The position numbers and the translations under genes were made by a program. Positions 1 to 9,713 of a stretch of DNA of 62,355 nt are shown here, piece after piece. The notes under the pieces are model-generated. The model had not been told where the DNA came from. It saw nothing but the letters and a program-made list of their open reading frames with translations, and made no database searches. Position 1 is the stretch's first letter; the number at the start of each line of letters is the position of its first letter. The DNA is from Oscillospiraceae bacterium (GTDB lineage: Bacteria > Bacillota > Clostridia > UBA1212 > UBA1255). The stretch lies in assembly GCA_015069165.1 (NCBI GenBank), contig SVJD01000008.1, positions 1 to 62,355 on the forward strand. The letters run 5' to 3'.

Positions 1-136
1 ACGCCAAAACCAATGATGCCGTATATTTTTCTACTTCTATCGACGTTATGGTTTGACGTGTAACACCTACAGCTTGCGCCAATTCTTCTTGAGATATTTT
101 ATTTTCTTTTCGTAATTGAGCAATTTTAGTTTTCAT
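1..136 (-). CDS. Cro/C1-type (XRE, YgzD-like) HTH transcriptional regulator, N-terminal part, runs off the window edge
   Basis: Minus-strand translation from ATG at 136: MKTKIAQLRKENKISQEELAQAVGVTRQTITSIEVEKYTASLVLA; typical small XRE regulator. Confidence 0.85.
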   Translation of the reverse strand, partial: MKTKIAQLRKENKISQEELAQAVGVTRQTITSIEVEKYTASLVLA

Positions 137-162
137 AAATGCGCCCTTCTTTGTAAAGTTAA

Positions 163-220
163 CTTTGCATTTTTAGTATAGTGTGCTTTGCATTTTTTGT
201 CAAGCATACTTTACATTTTT
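163..220. repeat. Three direct repeats CTTTRCATTTTT with exact 23-bp period overlapping the XRE promoter (putative operators)
   Basis: Copies begin at 163, 186 and 209. Confidence 0.6.
175..203 (-). promoter_or_regulatory. SigA-type promoter of the XRE gene
   Basis: Minus strand TTGACA (203-198), 17-bp spacer, TATACT (180-175). Confidence 0.7.
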
Positions 221-316
221 ATCATTCCCTCATAAAAGTGTAACAAACACCCTGATATTCCCTGCAAAAAATGTAAAAGGCATCTGAATATTGGCTCATA
301 AAAATGTAATTTATTG

Positions 317-345
317 TTGTGTATTGCCTCGTTTTTGTATATAAT
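317..345 (+). promoter_or_regulatory. SigA-like promoter upstream of the ATPase gene
   Basis: TTGTGT (317-322), 17-bp spacer, TATAAT (340-345). Confidence 0.45.
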
Positions 346-376
346 ACATTAGAAGATTGCACTTCGGGGGATATTT

Positions 377-1708
377 ATGTATTTAAAAAGAAAAATTGAT
401 GCCTATTTGGCAAATTGGAAAAACAGCAAAGATAAAAAACCGCTCATTGTAAAAGGACCTCGCCAAATTGGCAAAACAGCGTCTATAAATGAGTTTGCTA
501 AAAACAATTACAAACATATTATAGAAATCAATTTCGTAACTTCCGAGAAGTACAAAAAAATAACGGAAGATGGTTATAGTACAGACTCTATTATAAAAAG
601 TATTTCACTGATAGACCCCTCTCATAAGTTCGTTCCCGGCGAAACTCTGATATTTTTCGATGAAATTCAAGAATTTCCCGAAATTGCAACTTCTTTAAAA
701 TTTTTCAATATTGATGGTCGATTTGATGTGATTTGTTCAGGTTCTCTTCTCGGAATAAACTACAAGAGAATCGAAAGTAACAGTGTCGGTTATAAAACCG
801 ATTATACTATGTATTCACTTGATTTCGAAGAATTTCTCTGGGCAAAAGGTTATTCCTCTGAAGTTATAGATGATATGCTTACCCACATAAAAGAATCGAA
901 ACCCTTTTCAAACCTTGAACATTCGGTTTTTTCTTCTCATTTTTTAGATTTTTGCATTTTAGGTGGAATGCCTGCCGTTGTACGTGAATTTATTAAAAAT
1001 AAAACTTTTGAAGGAACTCTGGAAATCCAGAGGCAACTCCTCTCAGATTATAAAGAAGATATCCGAAAATATGCACAAGGTTTGGATCAAACACGCATAA
1101 CAAATGTTTTTAACAGCATTCCTGTTCAACTTTCAAAAGAAAACAAAAAGTTCCAACTCTCCATCGTTGAAAAGGGGGCGCGTTTTAAGGACTATCGTGG
1201 TTGTATCGAATGGCTCGAAGATGCCGGCATGGTTCATCTTTGTTATTGTTTGAATAACGCAGAGCTGCCTCTAAAGGGAAACTACGACATTAACAAATTC
1301 AAAATATATTTCTGTGATACAGGACTGTTTGTTGCACTTCTTGATGACGAAGCACAAGAAGATTTAAGAGCTAACAAAAACTTATCAGTATACAAAGGTG
1401 CATTATATGAAAGCATTGTTGGAGAAGCGCTTGTAAAAGCAGGATATCAGCTTTATTATTTTAGGCGCGAAGACTCCACCCTTGAAGAAGACTTTTTCGT
1501 TCGCACAGCAAACAATTTAATTCCTATAGAGGTAAAAGCAAGAAACAACAAAGCAAAATCTTTAATACAGCTTATTCAAAACAGTAAATATACAGATATT
1601 TCCTATGGTATTAAATTTTGCGCAGGAAATATCGGCTTTGAAAACAACATATATACATTCCCATACTATTGTACTTTTCTGTTGAAAAGATTTCTTAAAG
1701 AAATATGA
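377..1708 (+). CDS. AAA-family ATP-binding protein with DUF4143-type C-terminus
   Basis: P-loop GPRQIGKT, FFDEIQ Walker B, GSLLG, C-terminal ALYESIVGEAL...IPIEVKARNNKAKSL. Confidence 0.85.
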   Translation: MYLKRKIDAYLANWKNSKDKKPLIVKGPRQIGKTASINEFAKNNYKHIIEINFVTSEKYKKITEDGYSTDSIIKSISLIDPSHKFVPGETLIFFDEIQEFPEIATSLKFFNIDGRFDVICSGSLLGINYKRIESNSVGYKTDYTMYSLDFEEFLWAKGYSSEVIDDMLTHIKESKPFSNLEHSVFSSHFLDFCILGGMPAVVREFIKNKTFEGTLEIQRQLLSDYKEDIRKYAQGLDQTRITNVFNSIPVQLSKENKKFQLSIVEKGARFKDYRGCIEWLEDAGMVHLCYCLNNAELPLKGNYDINKFKIYFCDTGLFVALLDDEAQEDLRANKNLSVYKGALYESIVGEALVKAGYQLYYFRREDSTLEEDFFVRTANNLIPIEVKARNNKAKSLIQLIQNSKYTDISYGIKFCAGNIGFENNIYTFPYYCTFLLKRFLKEI

Positions 1709-1735
1709 TAAAAATAAAAAGGATGCAGCTTAATT

Positions 1736-2608
1736 ATGAGAGAAATTTCTATATACAACCCTGCCGCAGGCAAAGGAAAAACAAAAAATATTACCGAAAT
1801 TGGATACTGCACAAAATATCAAGGAGATTGCAAGCGTTTCGTAAAAGAAGAATGTTTGAAAGACCCTGATGTGCATTTTATCGTTTACGGCGGCGACGGC
1901 ACACTGAACGAAGCAATAAGCGGCATAATGGAGGCAGGAACGGAAAACATTTCCACAATTACGGTAATGCCGTACGGTTCGGGAAATGATACCATAAAAA
2001 CAATAGATACTCTTGCTTCTGACAAAAATGTTCAAGAATTAAAGCTTGATGTTATAAAATACAACAATAAATATTGCATAAATATGTTAAATATAGGTTT
2101 TGACTGCAACGTAGTTTCCAGTGCTTCCAAATTCAAGAAAAAACTCAAAATTGCAGGCAAACTCTCATACCTTTTAGGCGTTGCTACTGAATTTTTCAAA
2201 CCCTTCGGCGAAAATTTTACTATTGATGCCACTTGCGAAAACGGAGAGAAATTTACATATAGGGGTTCGTGTCTGCTCTGCGCAGTTTGCAACGGTGAAT
2301 GGTGCGGCGGAAGTTTCCACAACTCTCCCCCATCCGATATGACCGATGGCCTTATGGAAATGATTCTTGTAAAAAAATTAGGTAGGCTCAGCTTTATAAA
2401 ACTCATCGGCAAATACAAAAACGGCACTTTGATAGACCCGAAAACACTTAAGGTAACTACTCCCAAATATGCCGATAAAGTTGTATATTTACGTTTAAAA
2501 GATTTAAAAATCAGCGGAATGAAACAACTTTGTGCAGACGGAGAAGTGGAAGACTGCCAAAACGCAACAATTTCTATGATGCCCGCCGCAATTCAGTACA
2601 AAATTTAA
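1736..2608 (+). CDS. Diacylglycerol/lipid kinase family protein (DAGK catalytic domain)
   Basis: YNPAAGKGK and GGDGTLNE motifs. Confidence 0.85.
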   Translation: MREISIYNPAAGKGKTKNITEIGYCTKYQGDCKRFVKEECLKDPDVHFIVYGGDGTLNEAISGIMEAGTENISTITVMPYGSGNDTIKTIDTLASDKNVQELKLDVIKYNNKYCINMLNIGFDCNVVSSASKFKKKLKIAGKLSYLLGVATEFFKPFGENFTIDATCENGEKFTYRGSCLLCAVCNGEWCGGSFHNSPPSDMTDGLMEMILVKKLGRLSFIKLIGKYKNGTLIDPKTLKVTTPKYADKVVYLRLKDLKISGMKQLCADGEVEDCQNATISMMPAAIQYKI

Positions 2609-3348
2609 AACCCCCACTTTTTAAGGCTTATCTCTCCGCTTTGGAGAATATCGATAAATCCGCTATTTAATTCAACCGCAAGCCCACCGGTCTCTGTGAT
2701 TTCTACGGCAGTTCCACTATAGTGGTTGCCGTTTTTTTCATATTCTACTTCTTTTCCCAATACGACGGAATGTTCACGGTATTTTTTCAAGTCGCAAAAA
2801 GCTCCCGTTTTAATACTCAAAATATTTTCTGCCACTTTTTGACGAAGTTCATCGATTTTGGATTTTGCGAAAGCACTCTGCACGCCTAAAGAACCTGCTA
2901 TCTCCGAAAGCTCTTGCGGGAAATTTTCGGTAGAAACATTTATGCCCACTCCTATTATTAAATACCGCTCTGAATTTACAACAACGGATTCTGTAAGTAT
3001 TCCGCAAATTTTACGATTTCCCAAATAAAGGTCATTTACCCACTTTATTCCAACTCGAACACCTGTACATTCAAATATAGCTTCAGAAACAGCCATACTT
3101 GCCCTCACTGTAAGAAGCATGGCATCTTGTTCGTTTGCAGGAAACTTGTCCACTACGCTCATGTACAGTCCTGTGTTTCCGGGCGAAAAAAACGATTTTC
3201 CCTGCCTTCCTCTACCTTCTTCTTGTTTATCCGCAACAACTACAGCCGGCACTTTAAAACCACCACCGGAAATTCCGCCATTTTGCAGTAGTCTTTTTGC
3301 TTCTGTATTTGTAGAGTCAGTGGTGTCGTATTTGTAAAGCGCAAACAT
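2605..3348 (-). CDS. birA: Biotin--[acetyl-CoA-carboxylase] ligase
   Basis: DSTNTEAKRLL, GRGRQGKSFFSP, KWVNDLYLGNRKICGILTE motifs. Confidence 0.9.
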   Translation of the reverse strand: MFALYKYDTTDSTNTEAKRLLQNGGISGGGFKVPAVVVADKQEEGRGRQGKSFFSPGNTGLYMSVVDKFPANEQDAMLLTVRASMAVSEAIFECTGVRVGIKWVNDLYLGNRKICGILTESVVVNSERYLIIGVGINVSTENFPQELSEIAGSLGVQSAFAKSKIDELRQKVAENILSIKTGAFCDLKKYREHSVVLGKEVEYEKNGNHYSGTAVEITETGGLAVELNSGFIDILQSGEISLKKWGF

Positions 3349-3546
3349 TTATTTTTCCTTATAGTAAAGCATACAATGGCAATAACCCTCAAAATCCGGG
3401 TCTTGTATTTGCTGACGGAATTGCTTGCACATACACTTTGTGTCTTCGCTTTTTTCCAAAACACAAGGGCAGTAACCGCCGCGTCGCTCCAAGCCTTCTT
3501 TTATTGTTTTAACAATTTCCTCATTCTCGTTATATCTGATTTTCAT
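3349..3546 (-). CDS. Ferredoxin-thioredoxin reductase catalytic-domain protein
   Basis: GGYCPCVLEKSEDTKCMCKQF...GYCHCMLYYKEK matches the FTR CPC/CHC cysteine pattern; ATG at 3546 preceded by AGGAG (track start 3552 is TTG). Confidence 0.8.
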   Translation of the reverse strand: MKIRYNENEEIVKTIKEGLERRGGYCPCVLEKSEDTKCMCKQFRQQIQDPDFEGYCHCMLYYKEK

Positions 3547-3625
3547 AAACAAACTCCTAAAAAATCATATCGAGAGCATAGCAAATCATACTCGCAACAT
3601 AAATCATTTACTTTAAAAATTCCTT

Positions 3626-5311
3626 TTAGTTTTCTCTTTGAGAGCCGATTGGGTTCACAATACTGTATCCGACATTTACAAGATGGTCCGCAACACGCTC
3701 AAGCCCTGCAATTGTTGATGAATAATAAGGATTAACATCCATACTGCAGTTTCCTTCTGCAAGGCGCGCGAAATGGCTTGCTGTAAGCTGTTTTTTCATT
3801 TCGTCTATTTCTTCTTCCAACACTGTAAGCTCTGACAATCTTGTTCTGTTCAAATTATCAAAAGCATCTTTTGAAATATTAAGCATAAGCATAACTTTGT
3901 CTCGCATTTTTTTGATATCCGTCTGCGCATTTTCTGAAAACTTTATATTTTTAGAAGCCATTTCCGACGCAATATCATAGAAGTTTTCAGCGTGGTCACC
4001 GATACGCTCAAGATCATTAAGTACGTGGAAGTATGAACCGATAGCAATTTCTGCACTTTCTTCCACATTTGTTGAAGAAAGTTTAATAAGAAAACTTGTC
4101 GCCGCACCATTTGTAAAATCTATAACAGCTTCATTTTCCACAATTTTTTCTTTGCTTGCAAAAGTACCTGTTTCCATTGCTTCAAAAGAAAGAACTATAT
4201 TTTCCTCAACCAAGCTAAACATATAATCCATTTCTTTCTTCGCTTGCATAAGAGCTACGTGAGGCATTGTAAGAAGTCTTTCGTCAATATACTTGAGTGT
4301 ACGCACATCTTCTGTTATCTTTTTATCTTTAATAACCGTGCAAGAGTATTTAACCAACTGTGAAACAAACGGCAAAAGTACACACGTTGTCGTTACATTA
4401 AAAATAACATGGAATAAAGATACTCTCATCTGAAGCGACATGGCATCCTTCCCGGGGAAAACTGACATAAGAATATTTATTATCGGCTCTTTGAAAAGCC
4501 AAACAATCACTGAAAAAATAACCGATCCTACAACGTTAAATGTAAAATGTATGAGTGCAACTCTTTTTGAGTTTGCATTTGCACCTACTGAAGCAAGAAG
4601 CGCAGTAACGCAAGTACCGATGTTTGCACCGAGAATAATAAACAAAGCAAGATCAAGAGGAAGCACTCCTGTGCCTACCATTGTAATTACAACACCGGTT
4701 GCCGCAGAAGAACTCTGTATTAACGCTGTAAAAATCGCTCCAACCAAAATCAAAAGAATAGGTGAGTTAATAGTACTGAAAATACTTTGGAACATATCTT
4801 CAACTAAAGGATTTCCGAAAGCCGCTTCGCTGCTCATAACATTGAGGCCTACAAAAATGAGTCCCAAGCCACTGCACAAGAGACCTATAATTTTTATTTT
4901 TTCCTTTTTAAAGAAGCCCATCATAACTCCGGCAAAAGCGAAGAGATACATCAGCATATCAAAATAGTCATTTTTAAGAGCGACCAACACACCCGTTATC
5001 GTTGTACCGATGTTTGCACCCATAATAATCGGTGTTGCTTGCATAAGTGTCATAACTCCTGCATTAACCAAACCGATTACCATAACCGATGTCGCGGACG
5101 AACTTTGTATAATCGCCGTAACAGCCGCACCGATTCCGACTCCTGAAAAACGGTTATTGCTTATTCTTCCCAGAAGTCTTTTCATGCCTTCTCCGGCACT
5201 TTTTTCAAGAGCATCGCTCATAAAATTCATACCGACAATAAAAACACCGACGCCTGCAAGTAGCCAAATAAGGCTTTGTATAAGCTGCATTATTTCTTCT
5301 GCTGTTAACAT
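3626..5311 (-). CDS. Na/Pi cotransporter family protein with C-terminal PhoU-like domain
   Basis: Repeated QSSSATS / QSSSAATGV motifs, multiple TM segments, PhoU-like helical C-terminus. Confidence 0.9.
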   Translation of the reverse strand: MLTAEEIMQLIQSLIWLLAGVGVFIVGMNFMSDALEKSAGEGMKRLLGRISNNRFSGVGIGAAVTAIIQSSSATSVMVIGLVNAGVMTLMQATPIIMGANIGTTITGVLVALKNDYFDMLMYLFAFAGVMMGFFKKEKIKIIGLLCSGLGLIFVGLNVMSSEAAFGNPLVEDMFQSIFSTINSPILLILVGAIFTALIQSSSAATGVVITMVGTGVLPLDLALFIILGANIGTCVTALLASVGANANSKRVALIHFTFNVVGSVIFSVIVWLFKEPIINILMSVFPGKDAMSLQMRVSLFHVIFNVTTTCVLLPFVSQLVKYSCTVIKDKKITEDVRTLKYIDERLLTMPHVALMQAKKEMDYMFSLVEENIVLSFEAMETGTFASKEKIVENEAVIDFTNGAATSFLIKLSSTNVEESAEIAIGSYFHVLNDLERIGDHAENFYDIASEMASKNIKFSENAQTDIKKMRDKVMLMLNISKDAFDNLNRTRLSELTVLEEEIDEMKKQLTASHFARLAEGNCSMDVNPYYSSTIAGLERVADHLVNVGYSIVNPIGSQREN

Positions 5312-5417
5312 AGCATTTCTCCTTCCAATGAAAGTACAATAGAAAACTATTCTCCCCCATTTTGAGTGATTATATCATTCACAAGCTTTTGTGGCAATAA
5401 ATAAAAATGCAGTTTTC

Positions 5418-5445
5418 TTGACACAAAAGTGTTTTTTTATATAAT
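5418..5445 (+). promoter_or_regulatory. SigA promoter for dtd
   Basis: TTGACA (5418-5423), 16-bp spacer, TATAAT (5440-5445). Confidence 0.6.
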
Positions 5446-5489
5446 GAACAAGAAATCACAAAAATAATACTTTCTTCGGAGGTTTTTAT

Positions 5490-5942
5490 ATGAAATTTGT
5501 AATACAGCGTGTAAATAACGCAAGTGTAAGTGTCGAAGGTAATACGATAGGGGCTATTGATAAAGGTTTTATGGTTCTTATAGGTATCGGCAAAGAAGAC
5601 ACAAAAAAAGAAGCAGATCGCCTTGTCGATAAAATGCTTAAAATGCGAATTTTTGATGATGCCGAAGGCAAAACAAACTTATCTCTTGCAGATGTAAACG
5701 GCTCGCTTCTCCTTATTTCACAATTCACTTTATATGCCGATTGCCGAAAAGGCAACCGACCTTCTTTTACAAATGCAGCTCCCCCGCAAGATGCTGAAGA
5801 TCTGTACGAATACATAATTTCAAAATGTAAAGAACACGTTCCCAATGTACAGACCGGTAGTTTCGGTGCTGACATGACAGTAAACTTATCAAACAGCGGA
5901 CCATTCACAATAGTTTTGGATTCTGCAATATTTGAGTCTTGA
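5490..5942 (+). CDS. dtd: D-aminoacyl-tRNA deacylase
   Basis: [51 protein letters not shown]. Confidence 0.95.
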   Translation: MKFVIQRVNNASVSVEGNTIGAIDKGFMVLIGIGKEDTKKEADRLVDKMLKMRIFDDAEGKTNLSLADVNGSLLLISQFTLYADCRKGNRPSFTNAAPPQDAEDLYEYIISKCKEHVPNVQTGSFGADMTVNLSNSGPFTIVLDSAIFES

Positions 5943-5997
5943 TATAAAAATAGATATATTGTAGAATATCGTTAATATATACTTGGAGGAGAAATAT

Positions 5998-8900
5998 ATG
6001 AATATTTACAAAGAATATCTCGCTTCACCTATCGGCACATTAGTTATAGAAGCCGATAATGAGGCAATTACTTCAATAAAAATTCTTCCTGCCGGCAAGG
6101 TTCCCGAGGAAGGCAATAAAACAAATATATTCACAGAGCTCTGCTGTATGCAACTAAATGAATATTTCAAAGGTGACAGACGTACTTTCGATTTTCCTTA
6201 CAGATTAAACGGCACAGATTTCAAAAACACTGTTTGGGCAGAAATCGCAAAAATTCCCCACGGCGAAACTATTTCTTGCAACGATTTGGCGGAACGTCTC
6301 AACAAGCCCCAGGCAGTACGCGCAATAGCAGAAGCAGCAAACGAGTGTAACATTATGTTTGCAATTCCGTGTCACAGGATTGTAGGCGGGGAAGGTGCTC
6401 TTTCGAGCTTTTCAGGCGGCATCAAAGTCCAAGAACAGCTTCTCGAATTTGAAAAAGAGCCTCAGTATTATACAAAATTCAATTTTGCCGATGCTCAAAA
6501 AAGACGCGGTAAAGTTCCTACAAACAGAATTACGGGAAGATTTATTTACGACATTACGGACACTGTGTTCGAAACAGAGCAAGACGAAGTTCTTTCCGCT
6601 CATAAAACACATACTTTCCCTGTTGGTTTCAGTTTAGAGGGATGTTCAGGTTTCACTCTCGAAGCAGATGCTTTTATGGTAAGAGAATATGAGCCTGTCG
6701 ATGTTCTTAAACAAGAAGTTGTAATCACATTCTACAACGCAGCTGAAACTTTCGTAACAAAAGCTATCCTTTCTCCCGGAGAAAACAAGCTTCACTACGA
6801 TATAAATGATATGACATTTTCAGATGTATATAAAATATCGATTTTCTCTGCGAAGCCGCTTCGTAACGTAAAGATTTCAAAACTCAATGTTCTTGACAAC
6901 TACTTCAGATATAAAGGACAGTTGCCTTTCTATACAACAAACGGTTGTACTCTTACAGAGAAAGATTACACTTTGGTATGTGGAATAGACGGTAAAGCAC
7001 AGTTGGAAAGCTATGTTTTCCCCGATAGTAAAAACTTCACATACAACATGAAAATGCCTATCAGAAATACTATTTTTGTAGTACTTAAAAATATGTCTAC
7101 TGCTACAAAAATGAAATTGTATTACAAAACAACCGTTAATACAGAGTACTGCGAAGAAAATTCCGTAGAACTCCCCATCAGCCGCTGTCCGGAATACAAA
7201 GCATACTACTTCAACTTGTCCGCTACACCCGGGCTTGAAGGCAGACTCATGCAGTTTATGTTAGAAACTAACGGTACAGGTGAAATTATAATTCGCGAAT
7301 ACTCTTTCGAAGAAGAAAAAGTAATTGCAGAAAATGCAGGCGACATCACTTCTTGCGTAGCACAAAATGATATAATTTCTCTTACAGGTTACGTAACTCC
7401 CTCATATATCGTTGACGGTGCGATGATTTCCGTTTACGCAACTGCTATGAGAAATGACAAGAGAGGTCCCGAGGGCAAAGAATTCCTTATAGAAGTACCT
7501 TTGTCAGATGCTGTAAACGGTACACTTAAAGACGGCAGTGCGCAGTTCAGCGTAACAGGCATTCCGTTCCAAAACGGCCCTATAACAAGACTTTCTTCAC
7601 AGTTTGTAGCATTTATTACAATCGGTGAAAAAATAATTCCTATCGGCGAGCGTTTCTATATTGAAAACTACGAGGATTTCCAGACAAATCCGTATTATTT
7701 CGAACTTCCCGATTACAGCGTTCGTGTAACAGACGCTCCCTTTAATGCGAAAGGTGACGGTTGCACAGATGATACAGATGCTATACAAGCAGCTATTGAC
7801 GCGGTTTGGAAACAAGGCGGTGGTAAAATCATCATCCCCGGACCTACAGCAGAAGACGACAAAGCAACTCAGTTCTACGGCAGACGTTTCAGAATTACAA
7901 ACATCTTGCTCAGAAGCAGAACAGAGCTTCATTTTGAAGACGGAGCTATTTTGTGGCAATCTCCTATTTACAGAGATTACAAATATATACCCGATTACGG
8001 TCACGATATTGACATCGGCGGAATTACTTGGTCACACGGCTTCCTCGTTTCCAACTTACCTACTGTACAGTGCGCTGACAGTGAGTATGTTAAAATAACA
8101 GGTTTCGGTAAGATTCGTTCTTATGACACAGGTGCTGAAGAAGGCGTTGTAATGCCTTTCTATTCCACAGGTTGTGCTGACAGAATTCACCAGGTGCCTA
8201 TCGCATTCTTCCAAGTAAATCATGTAGAGCTTAAAGATTTCGAACTTGTTCGTACAAATAATTACCATGCTCCTATTTACGGTTGCCGTTATGTGTACGC
8301 AGCAAATATGAAATTACACGAAGTTCGTTGCGTAAGCGGTGATGGTTTCGGTCTTTCACGGGGGACACACCATGCTGTACTTAACAGAAACTTCTTCCAG
8401 TCAAATGATGACGGTGTTGTTCTCGGCGGTTGCTATTTTGATCCGCGCGGTCTTGTTTGGTGGAAATCACGTCTCGGTAAGCACGGCGGCACACGCCACG
8501 TTAAGATAGTTCACTCTTATATGAACTCAGGCGGCGGAAAGGCTATCGCATTTATTCCTTGGGGTACAAGCGACCCGAATATTGAAATGCAGGAAATTTC
8601 CGACATTACTGTATATGACAACCATCTGGTTTGCGTAAATCCTGTAGGTGCTTGGTATGATAACCCGTATAACGGTAAATTCCCCTTCGATAACTCTGAA
8701 ACAGACGACTACTCACCGATTAAATCCGTAAGAGTTTTCAATAACATTTACGAAGGCGATACAAATATAGGACCTGTCCAAGCTACAGACTTTATTACTG
8801 ACTGTAACATTCACTCCACAGGCGATTTCCGCAACGGAGATTTTGAGCTCAGTAAGATTCCCGGTCTTGCGAACTGGTCTTATAAGCTTAACAAAAACAA

Positions 8901-9258
8901 AAATTCAGTTAAGGTTCGCTACATTAACGGCAGATATTGTGGCACCATGCAGTACTTTAACGAAGGCGACACAGCTCTTTATCAAGGTTTGTTCTTGCGC
9001 GCCGGTGTTCATAAGTGTTCTTTTGATATGATAACAGGAGAAACAGGGGCATATATATTTGCTCAAAATATCCGCACAGGTGAAATCATCGCAGAAAAGC
9101 ACGTTGTTGCTCTTGGTGATTTCCATACTCTCGATATTAAGTTGAACCTTAGTGAAGACACTGATTTATATATCGGTTTGAGACATCCTGCTGATACTAC
9201 TTCAGCTGATGAGTTTGTTGCTCTTGATAAGGCAAAAGTTGAAAGTGTAGAAGTATAA
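5998..9258 (+). CDS. Fusion ORF: N-terminal methylated-DNA-protein cysteine methyltransferase (Ogt-like) joined to a large pectate-lyase-superfamily (right-handed beta-helix) protein
   Basis: Residues ~1-155 contain the Ogt active site IPCHRIVG; later VTDAPFNAKGDGCTDDTDAIQAAIDAVWKQGGGKIIIPG is a Pectate_lyase_3-type motif. ATG 5998 has GGAGGAG upstream, so the track start at TTG 5983 is unlikely. Confidence 0.8.
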   Translation: MNIYKEYLASPIGTLVIEADNEAITSIKILPAGKVPEEGNKTNIFTELCCMQLNEYFKGDRRTFDFPYRLNGTDFKNTVWAEIAKIPHGETISCNDLAERLNKPQAVRAIAEAANECNIMFAIPCHRIVGGEGALSSFSGGIKVQEQLLEFEKEPQYYTKFNFADAQKRRGKVPTNRITGRFIYDITDTVFETEQDEVLSAHKTHTFPVGFSLEGCSGFTLEADAFMVREYEPVDVLKQEVVITFYNAAETFVTKAILSPGENKLHYDINDMTFSDVYKISIFSAKPLRNVKISKLNVLDNYFRYKGQLPFYTTNGCTLTEKDYTLVCGIDGKAQLESYVFPDSKNFTYNMKMPIRNTIFVVLKNMSTATKMKLYYKTTVNTEYCEENSVELPISRCPEYKAYYFNLSATPGLEGRLMQFMLETNGTGEIIIREYSFEEEKVIAENAGDITSCVAQNDIISLTGYVTPSYIVDGAMISVYATAMRNDKRGPEGKEFLIEVPLSDAVNGTLKDGSAQFSVTGIPFQNGPITRLSSQFVAFITIGEKIIPIGERFYIENYEDFQTNPYYFELPDYSVRVTDAPFNAKGDGCTDDTDAIQAAIDAVWKQGGGKIIIPGPTAEDDKATQFYGRRFRITNILLRSRTELHFEDGAILWQSPIYRDYKYIPDYGHDIDIGGITWSHGFLVSNLPTVQCADSEYVKITGFGKIRSYDTGAEEGVVMPFYSTGCADRIHQVPIAFFQVNHVELKDFELVRTNNYHAPIYGCRYVYAANMKLHEVRCVSGDGFGLSRGTHHAVLNRNFFQSNDDGVVLGGCYFDPRGLVWWKSRLGKHGGTRHVKIVHSYMNSGGGKAIAFIPWGTSDPNIEMQEISDITVYDNHLVCVNPVGAWYDNPYNGKFPFDNSETDDYSPIKSVRVFNNIYEGDTNIGPVQATDFITDCNIHSTGDFRNGDFELSKIPGLANWSYKLNKNKNSVKVRYINGRYCGTMQYFNEGDTALYQGLFLRAGVHKCSFDMITGETGAYIFAQNIRTGEIIAEKHVVALGDFHTLDIKLNLSEDTDLYIGLRHPADTTSADEFVALDKAKVESVEV

Positions 9259-9267
9259 TAAAATTAA

Positions 9268-9690
9268 TTAACGAAAAGTTTTGGCTATATAGGCTGCTAT
9301 AATTCCGATAACAGCGCTTAGAAGATAAAATAGCAGCCATAAAATGGCCATAAAAGAAAATTCAACAAAAATCAAATATGTTAAAAGCAAAATAGCAGCG
9401 CCGGCGGCGAGATTCATTACAAGGTCCTTATTTAAAAGAACCGAAATGAAAGCGCCAATGAACGCTGCTATTGGTATTATTACGTACTTAGCATATATCG
9501 CTCTATCGTTTTCGTCTGAAACGGCTATAAACAAAAAAACAAAAAATATTGCTACTGTAATCGCATTAACAACAGCAGATGTAATCAGAATTCTTTTATT
9601 ATCATTCTGAACAGGTCGAACCTTTCTATTAGCTCTCTGAATGTTTTTATTGTTATTTCTGCTTCTGTTACTGCCGTATATAGAGCTCAT
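9268..9690 (-). CDS. Hypothetical membrane protein (about 3-4 TM segments)
   Basis: Hydrophobic segments after a basic N-terminus. Confidence 0.6.
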   Translation of the reverse strand: MSSIYGSNRSRNNNKNIQRANRKVRPVQNDNKRILITSAVVNAITVAIFFVFLFIAVSDENDRAIYAKYVIIPIAAFIGAFISVLLNKDLVMNLAAGAAILLLTYLIFVEFSFMAILWLLFYLLSAVIGIIAAYIAKTFR

Positions 9691-9713
9691 ATTAATTACA
9701 AATCCTTTATATA

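Noticed and set aside
1730-2466. Minus-strand ORFs 1730..2035 and 2032..2466
   Set aside because: Antisense to the DAGK-family gene, no family resemblance.
5486-5908. 140-aa minus-strand ORF
   Set aside because: Exact antisense of dtd.
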